This document shows, piece after piece, positions 55,795 through 64,000 of a DNA stretch of 64,000 bases. A model generated the notes under the pieces. That model was not told the DNA's origin. It ran no database searches and was given only the letters and a program-made list of their open reading frames with translations. Within the stretch, counting starts at the first letter, position 1; each line of letters begins with the position of its first letter. The stretch comes from Limnomonas spitsbergensis (taxonomy: Eukaryota > Chlorophyta > Chlorophyceae > Chlamydomonadales). Location of the stretch: contig JAYJMM010000061.1 in the NCBI GenBank assembly GCA_037349105.1, positions 1 through 64,000 of the forward strand, in the 5' to 3' direction. Both the position numbers and the translations under genes were made by a program.

Positions 55795-58700
55795 CGAAGC
55801 ATCTTGCAAACCTCGCACCTCAGGCATGGCTGTGTCCTCTCCCGCAAGCGAGGACGGCTCAGCAGTGACACCAGTGGCAATACCTTCCGCCCGGCTGCCC
55901 TCTGCCGCGTCTGCTGTGGCCGCACCCGCTGCAGCTGCAGCCTGTGCAGCGGAGACGCCAGCGGGAGCACCCCGGGGCACATCCCCGGCTGGGGCTTTGG
56001 GGCGACTCAGCTGAGACGCAGCCTGACTGGGTGGCCGGCCCCTAGGTTTGCTCATCAGCTGCTTCAGATCCTCTTCAGAGGGGGCCTGACGGCGCAGGGC
56101 AGGTGCAAGGGCAGTCAGGGCGGTGCCTAAACAAGTGTGGTTTGTGCCTCAAGAGTATGAGGGTGAACGCCAAGGTCAATCAGCTACTCAGGTTTGTGAC
56201 TCAGGGTTTAGGCCTGATTCCATCCTGGCTAAACCCTAAACTAAGTTTGTGCTCGACTCGCAACGGCAGGGGGGCAGCCCCGCCTATGCTGGATGGGGCA
56301 TAAATATGCTGCTGCTGAGACCAAGCACGTGCAGGGGGGAAGACATGCCTATGCTGGCGGGGAAGTACATTGCTGCTAGTGGGGACATACATATGTTGCT
56401 GGTGGACATATACATATGTCGGCGTGAGGCCCAGCTTTTGATGGTGGGGACATCCATTTACTGCTGGTGGGCAAATACACATGCAGGGGGGAAGCCTTGC
56501 CTATGCTGGTCGGGACGAACTTTTCTGCTCGTTGACATGAACTTTCGCTGGCGTGAGGCCTAGGTTTTGATGGTGAGGAAATACATATGCTGCTGGTGGG
56601 GACATACATACACTGCTGGTGGGGAGCCCTGCCTATGCTGTTTAAAATGATTAAATGAACATTTGCTCCTGGTGGGGACATCTATATGCTGCTGGTTGGA
56701 ACAGGCACATGCAGGAGGAAGGCCTGACTATGCTGGTCGGGACTAACATTGCTGCTGGTCGACACATACATATGCTGATGTGAGGCCCATCATTTGCTGG
56801 TGGGGATATACATATGCTGCTGGTGGGAAGCTCTGCATATATGCTGGTGGGAAGCTCTGCATATATGCAGGTAGGAATGTGTATTTGCTACTGACAGGAA
56901 AGTACATCTGCTGCGGGTGGGAACATGCATTTGCTGCTGGTGGGAACAAACAAACCGTATGCTGCTGGTGGGAACAAACACATGCAGGCGGGAGAACCAG
57001 TCCATCCTGTTTCACACTTACACATGCTGCTGGTAGGAACATACACATCCTGACGGGAGGCCCAATCTGTGCGGCTGATAATACGCCTGTCTTGGTAAGA
57101 ACATACCTTGTCCCAAGCTGCGATCTCAGCTAACAAAGCAGGGCCTGCGGCGGATCCATACACCTTCTGATGAAGCGTGGCCAGCTTTTTAAGAGCAGCC
57201 GACACAGCGGGATGCGTTCCGGGTCCTGCATAGGGCAGTACATGGGCAGTATATTGACAGGAAATGTAGAGGCCTGTACAGGGCAGGGCATTGACAGGGC
57301 ACAGAGGCAAGTACATGGGCAGTACATGGAGACTATGCTTGAAGGGAAACGAGAGACCATTCAATCCATTCATACATTTGGGATCCCAAATGTATGAATG
57401 GCTTGAATGGTCGCTCGTTTCCTTTCAAGCATAGTCTCCATGTTTCTTGCATGAAAGGCTCAGTCCGCAGGATTGACACATTATGAAGCTGGAACACTTA
57501 CGTGCACACCGATCGTTTGGAACAAAAAATTGCCCAATGAATCCGTCGATACATCTAGACAGACAGCACATAACGAACATTCAGCAGAGGCAGCATCACA
57601 AGCAGGCAGCATCGTCAGCCAGCAACATCCCTATCCCCAGGTGGCGGCACCTCCAGCAGCAGAATGGATCTTACCGGAGGCGGCTTCTCCAGCAACACAA
57701 ATATCGTACCCGTGGCAGCATCCCCAGCCGACAGCATCCCTATCCCCAGACTGCAGCATCTCCAGCACGGAACAAGGACCTTGCTGGAGGCCATATCTCC
57801 AGCAACAGAAATATGTAACTGGAGGCAGCATCTCCAGCACAAAACAAGGATTTAACTGGAGGCCATATCTTTAGGAACACAAATATCTAACTGGAGGCAG
57901 CATCTCCAGCAGGCAGCATCCCTATCCCCAGATTTAAGCATCTCCGGCACCAAACGAGGATCTTACTGGAGGCCAAATCTCCAGCAACACAACTATCTAT
58001 CTGGAGGCAGAATCTCCAGTAGGCAGCATAGACAGCTGACAGCATCCTTATCACCTGACAAGGATCTTACCAGAGGCGCAAATCTCCAGCAACACAAATA
58101 TCCGACCTGTGGCAGCATCCCTATTCCCAGATTGCAACATCCCCAGCACCGAACATGTAACTGACCAAAGGTGGCTTCTCCAACAACACAAAGGTCTTAC
58201 TTGTGGGAGCATCTCCAGCAGCAAGGGCAGCAGGAGCAGCAGCTGCAGGGCCCGCAGCGGGCATGTGCTTAGCTATGGCATCCAGCAACGCTGTCCTCAA
58301 ATTGTCAATTTGAGTTTTCCCTTCTCTCACGTAGTCACACAAAAGGTCCCACACTTGCCATCCAGGATGCTCAGCAGGCTCTAACATCTGCAGAAGTCAG
58401 GAGATCAACTCTCAGCAACGTCAACCGCGAACGGTATGGAAGGCTGAGGACAAGGAACAAGGGATCCACATGTCAGATGACCCTTGTCTCAATAGCCACG
58501 ACCAGGACTGGTATGGAAGGCTGAGCGTTAGGCACACAGGATCCACATGTAAGGCAATCAATTATAAGCAGCCACGACCAGGCCTGTGCAGACAGCTGTG
58601 GGGTCGGGGTCAAGGAAAACGTGTTCCTTGCCAGCAGGGCTTTTGATGTATCACTCCTCAGGTTTGGCTGTGGAATCAGGGCCAAGGAACACGCGTTTCT

Positions 58701-61700
58701 TGCCAGTAGAATTTGAAAGGGAACCGCTTTCCAGTTTTTTTATTTGAAGCCAAATACGGGATGTCATGATTTTGAAAGCTTTCACGCTATGAACTTCCAC
58801 TTTAGAGAAAGACCTTCGGATGGATGCACAGCTACTGCAATGACTACAAAATATGGTCACAGTCAGGAGCAGCAGCACAATGACCTGTAAGCAACGATAT
58901 ACTTGCCTGAAGTAGCCCTTCAGCCTCAGCCCTTTCTCGGGACATGTCCAGCTGCCAATTCATCCGAAATGCCAGCTCCTGAGGGAAAGAGAGGCAGCAA
59001 GAAAACGGTCTGGGCATGGAGGGCAGTGAGACCAACGTGACCGGTCCAGGCTCACGACATGAAAGGAAATAGAAGAGATACATTGGCAGATACATTCCAA
59101 TGCACACGCAAAGAGACGGAGATGGCGGTTGCAGGCTTAACAGCATCCATCTTGCGCACAATCTTCGCAAACTCATCACTCAAGTACAATTCAATGCACA
59201 CGAGGCAGCACCTAAATAATGCTACCACAGCAAGTAGACAAAAGCTTCAGGGCTGGGAAAAAAGGGCCTCGGGATGCTGACCAATTCCAACTGCAGGCCG
59301 TGTCTACCTTCAACTTTGGCTCCAACTGGTCTATGAGCGAGCTGTTAACCCAACCGGTTCTGGAACCAGACTCAGAACGTTGTCCTGCTGCTGAGGATGC
59401 CCCTGAGAATGGTACATGCCCCGCTGATGACTCTCCCAAAAGTGGTGGAGGTCCGCATGAGGCATCTGAGGGCCCTGCTGCTGGTCCTGCTGCAACTCCG
59501 CCGCCAAAGGCTACCTGGATGGCCTTGTCTAGGTCCGCCCTGCAAGGGAGCCAGTTTTTCTCAATAATCGAGTTTCTGGACGTTTTAAGGCCCGCAGTAG
59601 CTGAAGTAGCTGACAGTTGCTAAAGAAAGCAGCAGTCAGTCTTCATCACTACCTGCCTTAATTCCTCGACCAGTGTACCCTATTTGCGCTGAGCGCGCAT
59701 TTTTTCAAAGATGTGTAGGAGCACCCAACAGATGAGAGACATCAATAACTGGCAATATAACGACAGGATCCCCTGGACAGGATCATCTGTAAGGCACAGG
59801 ATTCAGACAAGCTGAAACAATGAAGGAGAGAACTGTGTCGGTAAGCAGTACAAGAGGGAGTGGAGGGACACAAATCATGAAGTGAAGTCCTGCAGGTCAG
59901 GGATTCAAAGTGTGATTACCAAGTTGGAACCCTGCAAACAGGGATTTTAAACTTTGTTTTAGTCCCGTTGACACAGATGATAGAATCATGCAAGAGAGGA
60001 GTTGCAATCAATGTTGAAGTTATGCTGAAATTATGTTAAAACTGATGCTGAAACCGTGGAAGTGAGGATTTTAAAACCACATTCACCGCGTGCATTTGTC
60101 CTGTTCTGTGAATCGAGCTAAATTGCTTTCCTCTTGTAAGCTCGCCACACAGAAAGCGCCGCCTTGTAATTGCCTCAAGTCGGAAAAAATTGCCAATGCC
60201 CTTGGATATCATGGAAGGGTCCACTCCTGATCCACTCGTTGTTAATTTTACTGCTACATACACATACACATCCAACAGGCAGCAGCCCTGTCCCAAAGCA
60301 ATAAATTATACCTTATCGCCTTTGCAAGGGAGGTAAGGCTGGGGCCCGTTCCAGTTTTTGCCAGCAACTTGGGCTTGGAAACCGATCCTGTTGCAGCTGT
60401 TGCAGCCGCCTTGGGCCCTGGAGCGGATCCTGCTGCAGCTATCGCAGTCCTCTTAGAAGGCTTGGAGGGGGATCCTGTTACAGCCCCCTTGGATACAGTA
60501 GCCGATCCTGCTGCAGCTGTTGCAGCCCCCTTGGGCCCCGGAGAGGATCCTGTTGCAGCTGTTGCAGCTCCATTAGGCCTGAGAGGGGATCCTGTTGCGG
60601 CTGTTGCAGCCCCCTTCGACTTGGAGGGGGATCCTGCTGTAGCCCCCTTGGACACGGGAGCCGATCCTGCTGCAGCTGTTGCAGCCCCCTTGGGCCCCGG
60701 AGAGGATCCTGTTGCTGCTGTTGCAGCCCTCTTCGGCTTGGAGGGGGTTCCTGTTGCAGCCCCCTTTGGCACGGGTGCGGACCCTGTTGCGGCTCCTCCA
60801 GACACGAGTCGATCATCACCAACGTGAATCAGACCTCCGTTAAAATCACCATTTGTAACATTGTTGCCTGCAGCAACGGCAACACCGCAATCAATTCCAT
60901 TGGAAACAGAGACACTGACGACTGCAGCAGCGTGCCAGCGCACCGGCAGCAGAGATAGTGGCAGATACATCTGTGGCCTCACGCCCGTCATCCCAGATAA
61001 ATAATCTGACCAGCGACACCAGTGCCCCACGCCCGTCTGGCCCCACGTCTGTCATACCAGACACTTAATTCCCTTATAACAGCCTTGTGACCGGGAGCAG
61101 TGCCTCCTGGCAGCGAGCACTGTGATGCGGCTGCCCACTATGCGTCCTGAAAATGCCGTACAACCCGCTAGAATGCTTTTGGGGGACACCGTCTCTCCGA
61201 ATGAAATTCGCCAGTGCCGCAAACCCTCGATCTGTATGCCCCACGACCTCATGCCCGCACCGTACAATTTCTCAAAAAGCTCGACCTTCATGCACCGGTA
61301 TGTGTATCCTTCCCGCCCCACACCTGCCGCCTGGTGTGGCCTGCTGAGCGCTATTACCGGCGCGGCTGAAGCTGCAGCCTGCCCGGCCTTAGCGGCCATC
61401 TTAGCAAACGACAGCTTCTTGGCTGCAGGGGCTGGGGCAGGGGCTGCAGCAGCCCCCCTCGACCCAGCTGAATCGAAGGCAACTGGGCCGGCAGGGGCCA
61501 CAGAAGTAGCAGTAGCAGCAGCAGGGGGGGCAGCAGCGGCACCGGCACCGGAGACAGTCGCAGCAGACAGGGGGGGCGCAGCAGCAGGGCCCCCAGAAGT
61601 GGCAGCGGCAGCTCCAGCTGCAGGGGGAGTAGCACCAGCAGTAGGAGGAGCAGCTCCAGCTGCAGGGTGAGCGGCTGCAGCAGCAGGGGGCACAGCTCCA

Positions 61701-62512
61701 CCAGCGTCCATGGGCTGTCCCTTTGACTTAGCCTTCGCCTGCAGGAAAAGTGATAGGAGCTTCAGACAATTATGCCACAGATACTTGGATGAGGAGGAGG
61801 AGTATTTCAATCCTGGACTTTGATAAATACCAGACAGCAGTCTGTGGACTGCTTTCCCTATAATGCCGTCCGAGTCATGGCAAAGCCAGCATCAATAGGA
61901 GTCTGGAAGAATTTGTGTCCAGATCTTTGTTTTAGGCTATCTTGTCTATCCTAGATTTTGCGCTAGCCATTTTGCGTTCTTCTCCCTGATTGTGCTACCG
62001 GGCGTTTTAAAAAAGACAGCCAGATTACCCCTGGACGAATAAAGGCTGTAACACCAGCAACCTTCCCCAGCAAAGCTCCAGCAGTTTTTAATGGTGAAGG
62101 GTCAAGGAGGGAAGCAAAAGAAAAATAAAGGTACACCCTGTGGGAGGTGTGAGGGTTCAGGAAACAGTGCGGCCCGAGGTGAGGCCACATGCTACTCATA
62201 TAACTCCCACCCGCTAGCCCGTGCCGCTAGCCTCTGCTTGCTAAAGGAGCAGGCTGAATGGCCAGGTTGTCGTCTCAGGCCAGGCAGTTATGTCTCATGC
62301 TGACGGGCCAAAGCGTCGTCTCTGGCCAGGCAGTTATGCCTCAGGCGGATGGGCTTAGGCGTCGCCTCAGGCCAGGCAGTTACGCACCTTCTTTGCCGCT
62401 GGCTGTCCGTCAGTCTTGGCAGCGCCGGCGTCGCTCTTGGGTGCGCCAACGGCGTCGGCCTTGCGTTTGCCGCCACCACCCGCAGCGCCAGGCTCAGGCT
62501 TTTTGGCCTCGC
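55795..62512 (-). CDS. First copy (U) of the eight-exon module in the large gene
   Basis: Exons, minus strand: U0 62512-62388 (basic, GGGGKRKADAVG), U1 61738-61324 (Ala/Pro-rich, KKLSFAKMAAKAGQAAASAA), U2 60921-60312 (SVSNGIDCG, then a coding tandem repeat, ending TSLAKAI), U3 59539-59308 (ending LIDQLEPKLK), U4 58978-58907 (ELAFRMNWQLDMSRERAEAE; GC-AG donor GCAAGT), U5 58387-58201 (HPGWQVWDLLCDYVREGKT), U6 57225-57107 (PALLAEIAAWDK), U7 56085-55795 (APSEEDLKQLMSKPRGRPPS, an AT-hook-like segment). Reading phase is kept through all joins. The AT-hook-like motif and basic exons hint at DNA or chromatin binding; this is inference. Function unknown. Confidence 0.62.
56270..57107 (-). repeat. Degenerate 23-30 bp array seeded by the U6 5' splice site
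   Basis: About 25 imperfect units. On the minus strand they read GTATGTTCCTACCAGCAGCA and variants. The U6 donor is GTATGTTCTTACC, so the array looks like an expansion of the intron start. It fills most of the U6-U7 intron, the same intron position that holds the 76-bp array in module D. Confidence 0.75.
57325..57442. repeat. 118-bp near-perfect palindrome
   Basis: Two 59-bp arms with only about three mismatches and no loop, centred on GGGATCCC (57380-57387). It starts and ends CATGGAGACTATGCTTGAA. It lies in the intron upstream of U6. It could be a small foldback element, a cruciform-prone site or an assembly fold. Confidence 0.9.
57590..58130 (-). repeat. Degenerate array copying exon U5 end and its 5' splice site
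   Basis: On the minus strand, units of the form GCTGGAGATGCTGCCTCCAG-TAAGATCCTTGT recur about eight times with variation. Exon U5 ends GCTGGAGATGCTCCCACAA with donor GTAAGACC, and paralogous D5 ends GATGCTGCCTCTG with GTAAGATTC. The array is therefore a set of decayed copies of this exon-intron junction. Confidence 0.75.
60380..60805 (-). repeat. Coding minisatellite in exon U2
   Basis: About ten units of 42-45 bp encoding GSAPVPKGAATG-like peptides (Pro/Lys/Ala/Gly). The unit length is a multiple of three, so the frame is kept. Module D has only two or three such units (SPPRPNAKAAAGSSPKPKG). Confidence 0.85.
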
Positions 62513-62599
62513 CTGCAGTCCAATACAAAATAAGGCCGTTTTAATTATGTTGGAAGTGCTGACAAGGCTCAAAGCGGATAGACAGGGGCATATTGCAGC

Positions 62600-63160
62600 G
62601 CATCTTGGAGTGCGCTCCAGGCCACCTCGTGTAGACGGCCGGGCGGCCACCACTGGTCCGATGGGGACCGAACTTAGGCCGATCTTCTGCTGGAGGCCCT
62701 AATAGCAGGACTTGCTGCACGAGCCCCACCCAGCCGCAGGCGGTGATGCAGCTGAAATGCAGCTGAACCTTCAACGGACAGCGACGTGGAAGTACAGTCA
62801 TCTCTAACTTTCAACCTCAACAGCCAAGCCCATACATTTTTCTTGCAGAAAAAGTGACCAGGGACAGCCCCCCCTGGACTTTGGAAAGCACACACAACTC
62901 AACCGCTTCCCTGGGCTTCAGGAAACACTGACCGACCCCTTCCCTGAGTCTAGTTACACACACAGCCTCCCCACAACCGTCGCCGGCAGATTGACCCCTC
63001 TGAGCTTGTGAAAGACACAGGCTACCTCCCCACCATCCCCAGAACTAAAGGCACACAAACACAGACCCACCCCCATGGGCTTGGTGCAGGCGTCGCGTCA
63101 GTGCTGCTAGTCAGAGCCGCAACCGAATAACTCCAGTCCCTGGGCCCTCGACCCCCTTGA
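62600..63160. other. Intron sequence, no feature recognised
   Basis: Lies between exon U0 and the exon at 63235-63164. No conserved frame or repeat. Confidence 0.4.
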
Positions 63161-63163
63161 TAC

Positions 63164-63934
63164 CTGGTTTACATGCTGCCACACTCTTCTTCAGCAGCGG
63201 TGGCTTGGCCGATGCGGTGGCAGCAGGGGCCTCGCCTGCACATGAACATCAGGGATTCAGGCTGAGGAGGAAGGGGGGCACGTGTCCTGTAGGGTGACAT
63301 AGCGCTCAATCTAGAGCACGCTAATGGCCACGGGGGAGGAACGAGAGAAAAAATTAAGGCAGGTAGCCCCTGAGCTGTGGCATAACGGCTGCATGGTAGA
63401 CGGATGCGTACGTTGAGACGATCGAAAAACTCAAGATTTGGCTTATGGAATCATGCCCTCTGCGCATCTGGCATGCACACAGGCTGCACCTTAACTAGCA
63501 CAAAACCCGCACAGCACCCGCCTGACCCCACCTCAACCCCTATACCCACATACGACATCTTCTGCATGCACAGAGGCTGCACCTTGAGTGGCACAAAACC
63601 CGCACAGCACCCGCCCGGCCCCACCTCAACCCCTATACCCACATACGACCGCATCTGCATTCATGCATACTGCATCAAGCACAAACCTGCGGCACAACCG
63701 CTCCTCCCCGCCGCTGCCCCTGTACCCACCTGCTCCCGCTTCTGCCGTTGGCGCTGCGTCGCTGGCACCTGCAGCGGAATGCCCAGCCACGTCTCTGCTG
63801 CCAGAGGGTGGACCGCTCGGCGCAGCAGGCTGCTTCTCCTGCGTCGCCGCCCGCGGCTTCCTCCGAACAGGCGCCGCGGCAGCGGCAGGCGGAGGGACCT
63901 CCGGCAGGTCAGGCAGCTCTTCGGTTTCGCCCCC
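63164..63934 (-). CDS. Upstream exons of the large repeated-module gene
   Basis: Two exons, minus strand: 63934-63730 (acidic then Pro/Ala-rich, EELPDLPEVPPP, with VRRKPRAATQEK) and 63235-63164 (KPPLLKKSVAACKP). Both end in phase 1 and join U0 in phase. Between them lie two copies of a segment of about 93 bp (63465-63650: CAGGCTGCACCTT...ACCCCTATACCCACATACGA). No start codon is found, so the gene begins beyond the right edge of the window. Confidence 0.5.
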
Positions 63935-64000
63935 CTGGAGAAAGGAACGAATAGGGGTACAGGTGTAGGGTACGAGGTTGAGCGCTTGGTCCTGACAAGC

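Overview
The window looks like nuclear DNA of a eukaryotic microalga or similar protist, most likely a green alga; this is inference from style only. It has spliceosomal introns (GT-AG, a few GC-AG), long Ala/Pro/Gln-rich disordered coding stretches, many minisatellites and large LTR-type retrotransposons. I see no rRNA, tRNA, CRISPR or bacterial operon features.

Layout. (1) 1-857: degenerate G-rich minisatellite and host flank. (2) 862-19610, plus strand: an 18.7 kb Ty3/Gypsy-type retrotransposon (element 1) flanked by a 4-bp target duplication (GTTC). It carries gag, protease and long novel reading frames. Its 2034-codon pol frame has the order reverse transcriptase, RNase H, C5-cytosine DNA methyltransferase, DDE integrase, PHD finger. 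(3) 19615-22715 and 32461-34026, minus strand: two halves of one intron-bearing archaeo-eukaryotic primase / superfamily-3 helicase gene, apparently decayed. (4) 22720-32456, minus strand: element 2, a 9.7 kb deleted relative of element 1, inserted in an exon of that gene with target duplication TAGG. (5) 34-38.5 kb: mostly non-coding, with short repeats and weak coding signals. (6) 38598-40840, minus: a small prefoldin-like (PDRG1-type) gene. (7) 41.4-42.15 kb: a 5'-truncated non-LTR retrotransposon tail. (8) 43197 to beyond 63934, minus: one very large multi-exon gene (at least 26 exons) in which a block of eight exons is tandemly duplicated with a period near 7.3 kb. Many of its introns are filled with tandem arrays that copy the exon end and 5' splice site.

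Most interesting. Both retroelements have unlike ends. A 632/630-bp block (alpha) starts the element; the 3' end reads beta-GC-alpha-beta, where beta is 230 bp. This is the 'split direct repeat' layout known from tyrosine-recombinase (PAT/Ngaro) retrotransposons. Here it occurs in elements with a DDE integrase, TG...CA ends and 4-bp target duplications. A 24-bp inverted repeat placed exactly where a primer-binding site should be suggests self-priming. With the methyltransferase and PHD finger, this is the best candidate in the window for an undescribed system.

Limits. Coordinates of introns and frameshifts were read by eye. Several single-base frame breaks could be assembly errors rather than biology.
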